A stretch of DNA of 64,000 nucleotides from Manihot esculenta (Eukaryota > Streptophyta > Magnoliopsida > Malpighiales > Euphorbiaceae): the NCBI RefSeq assembly GCF_001659605.2, contig NC_035173.2, positions 10,869,065 through 10,933,064 on the forward strand. Direction: 5' to 3'. The position numbers and the translations under genes were made by a program. Below, piece by piece: positions 9,907 to 22,200 of this stretch; position 1 is the first letter of the stretch, and the number at the start of each line of letters is the position of its first letter. The notes under the pieces are model-generated. The model ran no database searches, had not been told where the DNA came from, and worked only from the letters and a program-made list of their open reading frames with translations.

Positions 9907-12058
9907 TGTAATACCCGGCTCGAGTCCGGCATCGGAATTCCTGTAGTCCGGTGGAATCTCGGGTGTCAGAAACCTCGAGAAGGGTAATACATATGGTTTC
10001 CAAGGTATTTTCACTTGTTTTCATGTTTTGAAGTGTTATAAGACTTGAGTTTTGAAAGAAAAGCAACAAGGGAGAAATGCAAAGGTTCGGCCGCCGAAGG
10101 TCCCTTTCGGCCACCGAACATTGCATGGTTGCGGCTTCACGTTCGGCTGCCGAAGGTGGTCTGGCCAGCCACCTATAAAAGGGCCAAAGGTCGGTGAGAG
10201 GAGGGTATTTTCTCCTCCACTTGCAGCCAGAGGTGAGTTTCAGCCTCTCCACGTTGACTTTCATGTTTTCCATGATTTTCATCAAATCTTTCAAGAGTTT
10301 TAAGAGTTTTGGTGACTTCTGAAGGTTTTGAGCAAAAGAACCAAGTTTTGAAGCTTGGAGCTTTGGAAGAGCTTTTCTTCATATCTCCATGTTAGGATCC
10401 TTCATCCTCAAGTTGAGTAAGAGGTAAGTGAAGATCCTGAGCTTCTTTGATGATTTTGAAAGGTTTTATGAAGTTTGTATGGGTAATATGCATGTTTAGG
10501 TTTAGGTGAGGTTTTTGATGAATTGTGGTGTTCAGCATGTGTAAGTGTTATGTGCTATGTTTGTTTGGGGTTTAAGGGTAGGTTTAGACCCCTTTGTGCA
10601 TATATATGTGTATATGCTAGTTGGGAGTAGTTGATATGCATGTTTGTAGGTTTTTGGGCAAAGTTTGCATGAAACAGAGCAGGGTTCTGTCCTTCGGGCA
10701 AAACCAGGTTCGGCCGCTGAAGGAAGGTTCGGCCGCCGAACCCCTTGTGGAGGCAGTTCGGCTGCCAAAGGTTGCCCCCGAAAGCTAGGCTTTCGGTGTA
10801 GACAGAGACTTTCGGCCGCCGAAAGAGGGAGTTAGGCCGCCGAAAGTGTGTGAGTTTCGTCTCTGGACGAGACCTTCGGCCGCCGAAGGTGCCGCCGAAC
10901 ATGCATGAGTTTCGTCTCTGGAGTGGGGTTTCGGCCGCCGAACCTGCCGCCGAAAGTGCCCTGTCCAGCTTTCTTTTGCATGATTTATGTGATGGTTTTA
11001 GGATTGTTTAGGGGGGTTTTGGGGAGTTTCTTAGAGCTATTCTTGAGTGAGTTTGGTCCCTCATTTGAGTCCACCTGTGTAGGTACGGACCAGAGGAATC
11101 AGGGAAGTCAGCAGTGAGTCCAGTGTCAGAACCTGCAGAGTCAGTTCAGAGATAACTAAAGGTGAGTGGAATTTCACTTAAGGTTTTAATCTGCGAACTG
11201 AATATTTTATCATGCTTCATGCATCATGAATATGCTCTAGGGTGAGTGCATTAGTGTACACAAAGATGATGCATTGCATTTATCCTTGTACTTGGCATTG
11301 CTCCTTGTACATTGCTTATGTGAGACGGCACGGACTTCGTGAGGATTCATTAGCCCTCAGAGGAAAGACCTGGAACAGCCCTACGGGGACCAGGCACAAA
11401 GACCTGGAACAGCCCTACGGGGACCAGGCAAATGGTACTCCGGTACCCCAGATGAGATAGAGGGTTTTTTGATCCGTCCGGCCGAGGTGATGTGCTTATA
11501 TGTTGCATTCCATGAGAGCATGTTTTATCACCTGTTATTTTACTATTCTACTCACTGGGCTATAGTAGCTCATCCCTCTCCCCTAACTCCAGTTGTGCAG
11601 GTTCAGAGGTCAGAGAGAACTCAGCAGGGTACAGGAAGAGTTCAGAGTGGTGTACTAGCTAGTGTGGACATGTAAATGTATAGAGAGAGTGTATATGTAC
11701 AATGTATAGCATAGTGCTTGACTATAAGACTTGTAATCCCTTTGTGGAGTCACATGATCAGTTTATGTATGTTTCTTTATTGTGGTATGTTTATGAGCAA
11801 AACCAGGTTTAACATTATGAGTTTGATCCGCCTAGAGCCATGAGGAGCTCTAGTAGGGATTAGTAGAGAACAGAGAGAGTGCATGCACAGGTTAAGCCTG
11901 GGAATGAAGAAACGTTTTATGTTTTGACAGCAAATGTATGATCATGTATGGGATTTCACAGGTATACAGACAGGAGAGCAGGCTTACTACGGGTCCTGGC
12001 GACCTTAAGTCGATCTGGATCCTAGTGCCGGTGGCAGTTCGGTTTCCGGGCTGTTACA
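9907..12058 (+). repeat. Tekay-1 right (3') LTR
   Basis: 2152 bp, TGTAATACCC...CTGTTACA. It is 19 bp longer than the left LTR because it has an additional palindrome unit at 10709-10740; otherwise it shows about 11 single-base differences. TATA box near 10173, stem-loop pair at 11369-11428. Followed by GGTGC at 12059-12063 and then Copia-1 sequence. Confidence 0.96.
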
Positions 12059-12063
12059 GGTGC
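12059..12063. repeat. Target-site duplication GGTGC, right copy (Tekay-1)
   Basis: Matches 2444-2448. Joining the flanks at one copy restores the continuous Copia-1 integrase frame on the minus strand. Confidence 0.97.
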
Positions 12064-13826
12064 AGTAAGCTCCCTGTGAATGCCATTTTCTTCGCAAAAA
12101 ACATTAAACTCAATAGAATTAAATTCACCACCTCTGTCAGTCCGGAGACATTTGATAGTACTATCATGTTGATTTTCTACTAGGCTTTTAAATTTCTTGA
12201 AAGTGACAAGGGCTTCAGATTTACACTTTAAGAAATAAACCCAGTTCATACGGCTATAGTCATCAATCAGCAAAAAGAAATACCGACTACCACCAAAAGA
12301 TTCAGTTTGCATGGGTCCACATAAATTCGCATGTATCAATTCAAGACAACCATCAGCTCTCCATGACTTTCCTACGGGAAATGACTTTTAACTTTGTTTA
12401 CCCAAAACACATCCCTCACAAAAATCAATAGATCCAATATTGGGTAATCCATTAACCATATTTTGTTGACTCAACAACTTCAACCCTCTTTCATGCAAAT
12501 GTCCAAAACGTAAATGGCACAAAGTAGATTCAGCAATTTTATTGACAGCAAGAGCACCATTTTCAATGGAAGCATCCAATGGAAACATCTTGTTTTGAGC
12601 AATGGAAGCATCCAATGGAAACATCTTGTTTTGAGCCATTGGAACATTAACAATGGTAAGACCCGTTTTCTTATCCATAATGCTACATGAGTTATCATCA
12701 AATACGATTTTATATCCACTAGTCATCAATTGCCCAATACTTAATAGATTATAAGCCAAACTAGGAGCATATTGCACATCATTTAAGAGTTTGGTTTTAC
12801 CGTGACAAGTTTTGATGGCAATTGTACCTTTCCCTTCCACTTGAAGTACCTTGTCATCACCTAGCCGAACTGTTGATTTCTCTTTCTCATCAAGCTCTTT
12901 AAACAATTGCTTTGTACCTGACATGTGATTAGAACACTCACTATCCAAAAACCAAACAGCATTAGCATGGATAGCAATTTTATCAACAGTATGAGCCATA
13001 AACAGCATACTCTCTTCTGGTTCCTCTTCTTCTTCAGCAACATTGGCATGCTTTCCTTCATTCTTTTGCTTTTCTTCATCCATTTTCTTGGCCAAACAAT
13101 CAGCTTCTCTATGGCCTGGTCTATCACAATACCAGCATTTGATTACATAACTTCCATACTGTCGCTGTTCTCCAAAACGACCTCCTCTTCCACGGCTACT
13201 GCTGCCGCGACCTCGACCATGATAACCAGCACGATAACCACTGTGAGAGGATTCTCCTTTCACTTGAAAGGCCTTTTCTTCAATTCTCACTAATGATTTA
13301 TTTATCCGTCCTTCATGAGCTTGTAAAGAACCCATTAAATCATCAAAAGAATAAGAAGATAAGTCTTTAGACTCTTCTATTGCAGCAACCACATGATCAA
13401 ATTTAGGAGTCAGACTCCTCAACAGTTTTAAAACCATAGTCTCATCAGTAATTTTTCACCATATGCTTTCATTTGAGAGACAATTTTAGAAGCTCTTGAT
13501 AAATATGCATGAACAGACTCAGAATCACTCATTTGAAGCGTTTCAAATGATCGACAGAGAGATTGAAGTTTCACAGTGATTACCTTTGAGCAACCTTGAA
13601 ATTCAGTTTTTAGAATCTGTCATGCTTCCTTAGAAGTTTCCGTTGCTGAAATACCCGAAAAGGTCTCTTCTGATACAGCTTGTTGGAGGAAGAACAGAGC
13701 TTTTGCATCTCTCTTTCTGTTGTCTTTTAGCTTTTTCTCATCATCTGAGTCGTTGTACCCGGTCTCAACTAGCTCCCACAATTCCTGCAAAATAAAAGAA
13801 AAGAAAACAAAGCCTTTTATAGGCAT
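12059..13826 (-). pseudogene. Copia-1 gag, protease and integrase N-terminal half
   Basis: On the minus strand: gag segment (13826 down), zinc knuckle CWYCDRPGHREADC (about 13090-13135), protease DSECSNHMSG (about 12905-12945), integrase His/Cys region (HLRFGH...CEGC, about 12400-12510) and the first catalytic Asp region (ANLCGPM). Lesions: TGA at 13620-13622 in place of Trp, a 1-bp loss near 13453 that shifts frame, and TAA at 12388-12390. A 30-bp duplication in the region 12560-12640 (repeat of the QNKMFPLDASI stretch) is also visible. The gag N-terminus is missing; a splice-acceptor-like TTTTGCAG sits at about 13785. Confidence 0.87.
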
Positions 13827-14137
13827 TACAAAGTAAACTAAACATAACTAAATGGCTTAAAAATCTGCAATTAATCTACAGTAGATATGATTTTATTTGC
13901 CACTACTAACAATAACATAATATCAGGAATTAAATCAGAGACTAAACACTTATGATTTTGTAATCAAATCTTAACATTTTCCATCAATCATTCATAGTTT
14001 TAGTTAACAATTTCTTTCTTTTTTCTTTTTCTTTCTACCTTTTGTGACTTTTTTTAACGGGGTTGAAGGATTTCCATTGTGAGAGAAGTAAGGCTAACAA
14101 TAATGCTCAGTTCTAGGCTTGGATCTTACTCCGAGAA
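13827..14137. other. Non-coding spacer between Copia-1 and the COL pseudogene
   Basis: AT-rich, with a pyrimidine-rich run near 14010-14042 that would suit a 5' leader or promoter of the downstream COL-type gene. No coding sequence, clear TATA box or LTR boundary is recognised. Confidence 0.4.
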
Positions 14138-15429
14138 GTGTGGAAGGTAAATATGGAACCGTTGTGTGAGTTTTGTGGGGTTGTAAGGGCAGTAGTTTAT
14201 TATAAATCAGACTCTACAAGGCTGTGTTTGAACTGTGATGGATTTGTACATTCTGCAAACTGTTTATCTCGAAGGCATTATCGTTCACTTCTATGTAATA
14301 AGTGCAATTCCCAGTCGGCAATTCTCCTGTGTTTAGACGACAAGTTGTCTATTTGTCAAACCTGTGATTCGAATAGTACAAATGGTTGTTCAAGCTCCGG
14401 CCACCGTCTACAAGTATTGTCTTCTTATACCGGTCGACCTTCTTTAGCTGAATTTTCTAGGATTTGGTCTTTTGTTCTTGATGCTTCTCCTAGTACAACG
14501 ACTAGGTATGATCCTGAAGGATTGGGAACGACGTCGCTTCCCTCTCTACAAGGAAATGAGGATTCCATTATTAGTTATTTGAAGAACAATCATAATGAAA
14601 GCTCCTTTGGATTGGTAACTAGCAAGTTGAATGAATTAGAACCTTGGATGGGGACTCCTAATGTCATCCCACAGGATCCGAATTCTCTTTCTTTCTTGTC
14701 TGAAAACCCAAACATGTCAAAGGAAAAATTAATATTTCATTCGAATTTTTCCAATTGTATTACTCAAATAAACATTGCCCTATTCAAATTTCTTATTGTC
14801 TATTACTTCAGACCGGTTGCTCCAATTTTAAAGATCTTAAAATTCAAGATGGTGAAGATTTATGTGAAGGTAATATGGATGATGTTGCATTGAATTTTGA
14901 GAATGGTGATGATATATTTGAATGCCTTCAAGTTAAATCCAGATACCAGCTAGGGGATAATGAAAAGGATTGCATTTTAATGGAGAAAAATTTATCAGTT
15001 ACAGAATCTGACACTGGCCGTGTTGACAATACCATAGAGGTTTGCTTTAATTTAAAATTCTGAATTCTCATTTCTTTATTTGAATCTCTGGTTTTATATT
15101 GTTCTACAATTCATTTTGTTGGATTATTATTATTTAATTTTTATATTATAGCAACATATTATAATTAGATGTCGTGGGTTTGAGTTATGAAAATAGTTTC
15201 TTTCAGTGCATAAATCAATCGTCTCCACGGGCTCGCTTCGTAATGAATTCATTCTCGTATTGAGTTTTTTTATTCAACTAAGGTGAAATAAAATAAAAAA
15301 ACTCAAACTCATGTTTGAGACAATTATTTTTTCTAAATGTGGGTATTTTTTCGTAATACTGCATTTAACACATATAAGATATGGTAAATTTATTTCATAT
15401 TAAAAATTAAAAATGCAGTAAATCATTTA

Positions 15430-15449
15430 ATATATATATATATATATAT
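15430..15449. repeat. (TA)n microsatellite
   Basis: About ten TA units inside intron 2 of the COL pseudogene. Simple sequence repeat, probably length-variable. Confidence 0.9.
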
Positions 15450-16118
15450 CTATTTGAAAAAATACATTAGTTAGTCATGATACGTACTTTAATTTGATCG
15501 TGCACTTTTGTTCATCTATCTATTTTTATCAACTTTTTCTTGTAATGATAAACACTCCGTTCTTAAGTTTTTAACTTGTTTATTTTTTCAGGTAACCTCA
15601 TCAGGATAGCAGGACTGCATCACATTCCATTCGCCACAAGTTACCTATTCAACAAGTATGATACACGCAATGTATGGTAGTACTAGTTGCTTGTATATGA
15701 ACTCGAGTTGCAACAGAAGAATTAAACTTGGATTTCCAACTGCCAGTGGACAAATTCACTCGAGCATATCTCTTTCACTATCCAATATCACTGGTGAGAG
15801 CAGTGCTGCTGATTATCAAGATTGTGGATTATCACCAGTATTTTTGGCCAGCGAATCACCATGGAAATTGAATTTGGAGACAAGCTGTCCACAAGCAAAG
15901 GACAAAGCTAAGATGAGATACAAAGAAAAGAAGAAGACACGAATATATATCTTTGTTTCTAACTCCAATCACATTTCAGGTTAATGCATGCATTTCCAGA
16001 GGCTTTCCAACTTGTGGGTTCTGACAGATTTTTCAAAATTGGTGATATTTGCAGATTCGGTAAGCAAATTATATATGCCTCTCGTAAAGCCATGGCTGAT
16101 ACTAGAAAACGTGTTAAA

Positions 16119-16123
16119 GGTAG
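16119..16123. repeat. Target-site duplication GGTAG, left copy (Tat element)
   Basis: GGTAG ends the left part of COL exon 4 and recurs at 24456-24460 after the element. The coding frame (Lys-Gly-Arg-Phe) is continuous if one copy is used. Confidence 0.97.
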
Positions 16124-16631
16124 TGATGACCGCTGGATTTCCCTATCCCCAATCCTGGGCCTAGATTACGACCATGGCCCACGAAAGGAAGGCCCGCACG
16201 CCCTCTTAAAACAAGCCCAGATCATCAGACCCCTGAGGCCGGACTCCACCAGATTCTTCCTAATCGAGATTGGCCCAGCCCGTATAATCTTCCCCACGGA
16301 TTCCTTTTCCTCCTGGGTTCAGCGTCCAGCCTAGTTCTCGGCCCAGTCCAGAACCTCGAATGAGACTCGTCATACAGCCTGGCAGATCCGCTCGAGCGTA
16401 CGCACGGGGGAGAATCAGAGGTTGTTACGCATGGAGCAGGCGCCTGATATCCTCGTACGCCCATATCTGTATGGCAGAGACGCGTGGCCCAATCAAAGGA
16501 GAGCCGTTGTACGTCACCAGCAAGCAGAAAGAAAGGATAAAAGGGATACCCCTCTAGAGAGATGGACCAAGCCTTATTCTTCAATACCAAAACCCTTGTA
16601 AAACCCTATTCTATTGGATCTCAGATCATCA
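16124..16631 (+). repeat. Tat element 5' LTR
   Basis: 508 bp, TGATGACCGC...CAGATCATCA. Same length as 23948-24455. Followed directly by the primer-binding-site region. Confidence 0.96.
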
Positions 16632-16633
16632 AT

Positions 16634-16651
16634 TGGCGCCGTCTGTGGGAA
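16634..16651 (+). other. Primer-binding-site region of the Tat element
   Basis: TGGCGCCGTCTGTGGGAA starts 2 bp after the 5' LTR. The TGGCGCC start is typical of the tRNA-complementary site in many non-chromoviral plant Gypsy elements. The exact tRNA species is not assigned here. Confidence 0.7.
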
Positions 16652-16712
16652 ACGACGGAGATCTTTTCATCACCGGAGTTTTCACTCTTAACAAAACCCA
16701 CTGAGATCCACG

Positions 16713-19208
16713 ATGGCTAATCACCAATAAAGTAACCTTAACGTCCCAAAGGACCTAAGCTCTGCCTAAGAGGGGCAACAATTCTCCTTTTCTAGTCCTA
16801 CGACATTAAACAACCAAACACCTGTTCCTCTTAATCCCTCGCCAAGTTTGGCAGGGAATACTCCCGCTGTTACCTTGTCTAACCAAGATCTTCAAAACAT
16901 GGCTTTCCAGTTACAGAATACCGCCCACTGGTTGGGGCAGATAATGCAACAGAGAGGCCTCAACACCCCAGTAAATACACTCCCGGTTGTAGAGGAACCT
17001 CAGACCAATGACCCCCGACCTGCACCTGACCGTCTTCAAACCAGCAGCCGCGATACTGAGGAAAGAGGAAGAAAAGCCGGCGAAGAGGAAGGACCGGAGG
17101 CCCGAATCCATGCGAGGAGGGTGAGAGAGATGATAGAAAATGAGGAGGTGGATAACTATTCCGCCGAAATAACCGGGTGGACGGGAACTGAAGTAGAGGA
17201 GGAGGAATACCACCTGGAGAAAAAACCCAGCCCAGAAGACGAGAAGGTGGACCAAAAGTTGAAGAAATTGAGAGAACAGCTCCTAGCCGAGCTAGGTAAG
17301 AAAGACCAAAGCCAAACCTCTTTGCCTACTTCTTCCCCTTTCTCAAAGTGGGTGCAGCAAGAGACTGTCCCTAAGAAGTTTATGATGCCATCAATGGCGG
17401 CTTATGATGGAACTGGTAACCCGAGGGAGCACGTCATGAACTATAAGACCTTCATGGAGTTGCAAACTCTGTCAGATGCCTTAATGTGTAAAGTATTTCC
17501 AACGACGCTCTCCGGGCCAGCGCGGGCGTGGTTCAACAGCCTTCAGGTCGGAAGTATCAGAAGTTTCGGAGACCTAGCCATTCGCTTCATCAGTCGATTC
17601 ATAGCTGGGGTGCCAGCAGAGAGGAAGACGAGCTACTTGGAGACAGTAAGACAGAGAGAGGGTGAATCACTCAGAGAGTATGTTGCTCGTTTTAATACGG
17701 AGGCCCTGCAGATTCCCGATCTCGATGAAGGGAGGGCGGTAGAGGCAATGCAAAAGGGAACGACCTCTGCCGAGTTCTTCGGTTCCTTAAGCAGGAAGCC
17801 TCCGACCTCCCTAGCCGAATTGATGCAGAGAGCGGAGAAGTATATAAGGCAGGACGACGCCTTAGTAACAAGCCGGTTTGCCAAAAGGATGACAGGAAAA
17901 GAAAAAGCCTCAGAAGAAAGGAGGCCGGAGAAACATGAAAAGAAACACAGCAAGAGACCCGAGCCGTACAAGCAGGCCTGGGAGCGAAGGGATCAAAGGC
18001 CTCCCCCTCCACGGGTCCCTGAGTCAAGATTGCCTCCCCCTTGGGTCCCTGAGAAGCCAACTCCATTAAATGCGTCCAGAGCCGAGGTGCTCATGGCTGT
18101 CCAAGATAAGGAATTCCTCCAGTGGCCCAAACCTATGAAGTCGGAAGCAGACCAACGGAATCCTGACAAGTATTGTCAATATCATCGGACGCATGGCCAC
18201 GATACCAACAACTGCTTCCAGTTGATAGCAGAGATCGAGAGGTTGATAAAGAGGGGACACCTAAAGAACTTTGTGAAGAAATCAGAGGGACAAAGGCCTC
18301 AATCCTGCCCGGCGGTTCAGGTGCCGAGGAGAACAGGAACGGGACCAGTGAATGATGGATCCAGTGGGACCATCAACATGATTGTTGGAGGAACGGGAGG
18401 TCGGATGGGCCGCCGAGGGAAGAAGAGAAATCGGGAGGGAGAGAGCAGCAGTACTGAGGTCATGCAAATCGTTGACCACTCTCCCATGACCATCACCTTC
18501 TCTTCAGAAGATGCTCAGGGTATTCAGATGCCCCATGACGACGCGCTCGTCATACACAATTATCGGGTAAAGAAGGTCTTAGTGGATGACGGGAGTAAAG
18601 TCAACTTGCTACCATACCGGGTTTTTCAGCAGATGGGAATTCCAGAAGAACAGTTGGTCCGAGACCAGGCACCAATCAAGGGGATCGGAGGAGTACCGGT
18701 GCTCGTGGAAGGGAAGGTGAAGCTGGCTCTCACCTTAGGTGAAGCACCCAGAACTCGTACTCACCACGAGGTATTTTTAGTGGTCAAACTTCCGTTAAGT
18801 TATAATGTGATCTTGGGGAGGCCTGCGCTGTTCAATTTCGAAGCTGTCACCAGTATCAGGTATTTGGCACTTAAATTTCCAACAAAAAAAGGAGTGGGAA
18901 TAGTCCGGGGCAGCCAGGAAGAGGCAAGAGCAGTATACTTAGCCACAGTAGCAGAACCAAGCTCCACTGAAAAAGCTCTTGACTCGGAAGTTCTAGAGGT
19001 TCGGGATGAGAAAACAGAAGCCAGGACAGAACCGGTGGGGGAGCTGGAGATCTTCCCTTTGTCAGAAGCAGAGACAGAAAAAGTCTTCAGTCTCAACGCC
19101 GGCCTCACTGAAGAACAAAAAGCTGAAGTCATGGCCCTGATCCGAGGTCATGCGTCTAGTTTCGCCTGGAAGCCCTCCGACATGCCTGAAATGACCCTAA
19201 GGTCATGA
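16713..19208 (+). pseudogene. Tat element gag and protease
   Basis: The ATG at 16713 (MANHQ) is in frame with the long open stretch from 16848 but is separated from it by TAA at 16728-16730 and 16767-16769. The original start is therefore probably 16713, and the ATG at 16848 is only internal. Gag shows the retrotransposon capsid block (GPARAWFNSL, about 17515) and a CxxH...C finger-like segment (YCQYHRTHGHDTNNC, about 18172). Protease has VDDGSKVNLL (about 18580). A 1-bp loss near 19191 (PEM|T) shifts the frame, so pol continues in the frame that is open from 19205. Confidence 0.87.
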
Positions 19209-22200
19209 CACACAAACTGAATGTACTCCCCGAGGCCAAGCCAGTAAAGCAGAAGAAGAGAGTAGTAGGAAGAGAAAAGCAGCAGGCCACCAGGGAGGAG
19301 GTGCAGAAACTCGAGGAGGCAGGCTTTATTAGGGAAGTTATGTACCCGCAATGGCTAGCAAATCCTGTATTAGTCAAAAAAGCCAATGGCAAATATAGGA
19401 TGTGCATAGATTTTACTGACCTAAATAAGGCCTGCCCTAAAGATTGTTATCCACTTCCTGATATTAATAAAATGGTCGACTCTACGGCCGGTTTCGATTA
19501 TATGTCTTCTTTAGATACTATGTCTGGTTATCATCAAATCCCAATGGAAAGGTCGGATGAGGAAAAGACCTCGTTTATAACTGAAGATGGGACTTATTGC
19601 TACAGAGCTATGCCATTCGGATTGAGGAATGCCGGGGCAACTTACCAAAGATTGATGAATAAAATCTTCAAAAATCAGATTGGCAGGAATGTAGAAGTTT
19701 ATGTAGATGATATGGTGGTCAAAAGCCCAAATTTCCAGCAGCACATGGCGGACTTGAGGGAGGTATTCGGGGTATTAAACCAGTACAGAATGAAGTTGAA
19801 TCCAGCAAAATATGCTTTCTGTATTAGAGGAGGAAAATTCTTGGGATTCATGGTGAGCGGAAAAGGCATCGAGCCTAACCCGGAGAAGGTGGAAGCCATA
19901 TTGAAAATGCCAGAGCCGACCTGCGTAAGGGACGTCCAAAGACTAATCGGAAGAGTAGTAGCACTCAACCGATTCATGTCGAGGATAGCAGAAAAATGCT
20001 TACCATTTTTCAAAAAATTGAGGAAGGTGCCAAACTTTGAATGGACAGAAGACTGCCAAAAAGCTTTCGCAGAGCTTAAGGGATATCTCAGCTCGCCCCA
20101 CGTGCTCAGTAGTCCTATGGAAGGGGAGGAACTCCTGATATATTTGGCAGCTTCAGAACAAGCAGTCAGCGCAGTGTTGATAAGGGTGGAAGAAGGGGAG
20201 CAGAAACCCGTTTTTTACGTCAGCAAGGTACTCAGAGATACCGAGGTCAGATATTCGAACATTGAAAGAATGGCTTACGCCCTATTGCTAGCAGTCCGGA
20301 AATTCAAAGTTTATTTGGAAGGCCACCAAGGAGTTGTGATGACAGACCAACCCTTAAAGAAGATTCTACGCAGGCCGGAAACTTCAGGTCGGATGTTGGC
20401 TTGGTCCGTAGAGATCAGCCCTTACTGTCTAGAATATCGACCCAGGACAACTATAAAATCTCAAGCTTTGGCTGACTTCATAGCAGAGTGCTCATTCAAC
20501 GAGGAGCAGGGAGGATCATCCTCAGGGATAGCAGGACAGGAATGTGAGGGGGAGCCTCATCCAGAATTTAACTGGAAGTTGTATGTAGACGGAGCATCAG
20601 GCACTGAGGGCAGTGGCGCCGGAATAATGCTTAAGGGGCCAGAGGATTTTAAGGTATGTTACGCCTTACGTCTAGAGTTCAAAGCCTCGAATAATGTGGC
20701 AGAATATGAAGCCCTGATAAATGGGATGTTGGTGGCACTGGAAGTGGGAGTAACCGATCTCGAGATAAACAGCGACTCTCAGCTGGTGATCAACCAAGTA
20801 ACAGGGATGTATCAGGCTAGAGACCCCCTTATGCAGAGTTACCTGGCTAAAGTAAAAACTTTAGAAGCCGAGCTCACAAGTCGAGGAGTAACCATCAGGT
20901 TTCAACGAATACCCCGAGAGGAAAATGAGGAAGCAGATCTGCTTAGCCGATTATCCAAAGAAGAATTGGAACAGCTTCCCCATGAAGTGTACATACAACA
21001 TGTCCATACACCTGCTTTTAATAGAACTAACACGATATTGCAGGTGGAACAGAACCCGACTTGGATGACCCCTTACTTAGAATACCTGGAGAAAGGTAAA
21101 CTCCCCGAGGATAAAAATGAAGCCAAAAAGATAGCAGCTCGTGCCGCTAACTACCAAGCGATAAGGGGGACCCTGTACAGAAAAGGAAAGTCTAGTCCAT
21201 GGCTCCGATGCGTGAGCTCGGAAGAGGCTACGAAGGTGATGGAAGAAATACATAGAGGCATGTGCGGAGCCCACGAGGGAGAGGGACATTAGCTAATAAA
21301 ATATTCAGGTAAGGGTACTATTGGCCCACTGTTAAAAAAGAAGCAGAAGAGTTCGTCCGAATGTGCGACGTATGCCAGAGATTTGCCAATGCCATCAAAA
21401 CTCCAGCCACTCCTCAAGCCAACATATCCAGTCCATGGCCTTTCTCGCAGTGGGGAATTGACATCCTGAGACCTTTCCCCAAAACTACGGGGCAGAGGAA
21501 ATTTGTAGTGGTGGCTGTAGAGTACTTCTCAAAATGGCCAGAGGCGGAAGCAATAGCCATAATCACAGCTCGAAAAATGATAGATTTTGTGTGGGGGCAT
21601 ATCATCTGCAGATTTGGTGTACCCAGAGTGCTTATTTCAGATAATGGCAGACAGTTTGATTGCAGCACCTTCAGAGCTTTCACAACGAACATGGGGATCT
21701 GGCATAAATTCTCCTCTGTGGCTCATCCTCAAACTAACGGCCAAACAGAGGTCACCAACAGAGCCATCCTACAAGGATTAAAAAAGCGACTAGATGGGGC
21801 AAAGACAAATTGGGCAGAAGAACTCAACAGCATCCTGTGGGCACTCCGAACCACTCCTAGAGCACCCACCAAAGAAACGCCCTTTGCACTCGCCTATGGT
21901 ACAGAGGCCGTAGTCCCAGTTGAATTGCAGATTCCTACTCATCGAGTCCAATTTGCTAGCAAGAGCACTAACGATGACAAGCTAAGAAGCAACCTGGATG
22001 CCCTTGAGGAAATCAGGGAAGAAGCTCAAATCCGAACTGCCGCCTATCAACAACGGGCAGCACGATATTACAACCAAAAGGTCAGAGAAAGAAGCTTGAA
22101 AGTGGGAGACCTGGCTTTAAGAAACCTGGAAGCCACAGGAAAAAGGGCGGCAGCTAGTAAGCTAGCACCAATCTGGGAGGGCCCGTTCAAGGTAACAAAA

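Larger units (their letters stand above)
2449..12058 (+). mobile_element. Tekay-1: near-intact Ty3/Gypsy chromovirus (Tekay/Del type)
   Basis: A complete element of 9610 bp: left LTR 2449-4581, primer-binding site at 4585, one long gag-pol frame 4798-9834, polypurine tract about 9894-9905, right LTR 9907-12058, flanked by GGTGC. The C-terminal chromodomain and very long LTRs (2.1 kb) fit the Tekay/Del chromovirus clade. The two LTRs differ by about 11 substitutions plus one 19-bp indel (counted by eye), so insertion is recent. Known lesions are one nonsense codon between RT and RNase H and an in-frame LTR-derived insert before the protease site. The element lies antisense to its host Copia-1. 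Confidence 0.96.
1..13826 (-). mobile_element. Copia-1: decayed Ty1/Copia retrotransposon, split by Tekay-1
   Basis: Two blocks of Copia coding sequence on the minus strand (286-2448 and 12059-13826) read as one gag-protease-integrase-RT-RNase H polyprotein once the intervening Gypsy element is removed. The integrase reading frame continues exactly across the GGTGC duplication. Domain order is Ty1/Copia (integrase before RT). At least five nonsense or frameshift lesions show it is dead. Outer limits are uncertain: I cannot identify an LTR pair. Positions 1-285 may hold 3' untranslated or LTR sequence, and the 5' end fades out after 13826. Confidence 0.75.
14153..16123 (+). pseudogene. CONSTANS-like B-box/CCT gene, COL9/10 type (pseudogene, exons 1-4a)
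   Basis: The family are nuclear zinc-finger regulators of flowering time and light responses. Exon 1 (14153-14722) encodes two B-boxes (CEFC... and CNKC...CQTCD) plus the PSLAEFSRIWS block. Exon 2 is about 14812-15039 (CSNFKDLKIQDGEDLCEG). Exon 3 (15592-15944) carries NLGFP-like and ITGESSAADYQDCGLSPVF blocks and starts the CCT domain (DKAKMRYKEKKKTR). Exon 4 begins at 16055 (FGKQIIYASRKA). Defects: the donor of intron 1 reads GA, that of intron 3 reads AT, TAG at 15607-15609 sits where Gln is expected, B-box 1 has Tyr where a Cys ligand is usual (VVYYKSD), and the Tat element splits exon 4 after 16123. The four-exon model fits the subfamily, but the exon 1/2 junction is inferred. Confidence 0.85.

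Noticed and set aside
12560..12640. Second promoter or regulatory repeat in the Copia-1 protease-integrase linker
   Set aside because: It is a simple 30-bp in-frame duplication within coding sequence of a dead element; no regulatory features.
15945..16054. U12-type AT-AC intron in the COL gene (start ATATATCTTTG)
   Set aside because: The intron ends in AG rather than AC and has no clear branch-site match. A mutated GT donor in a pseudogene is simpler.
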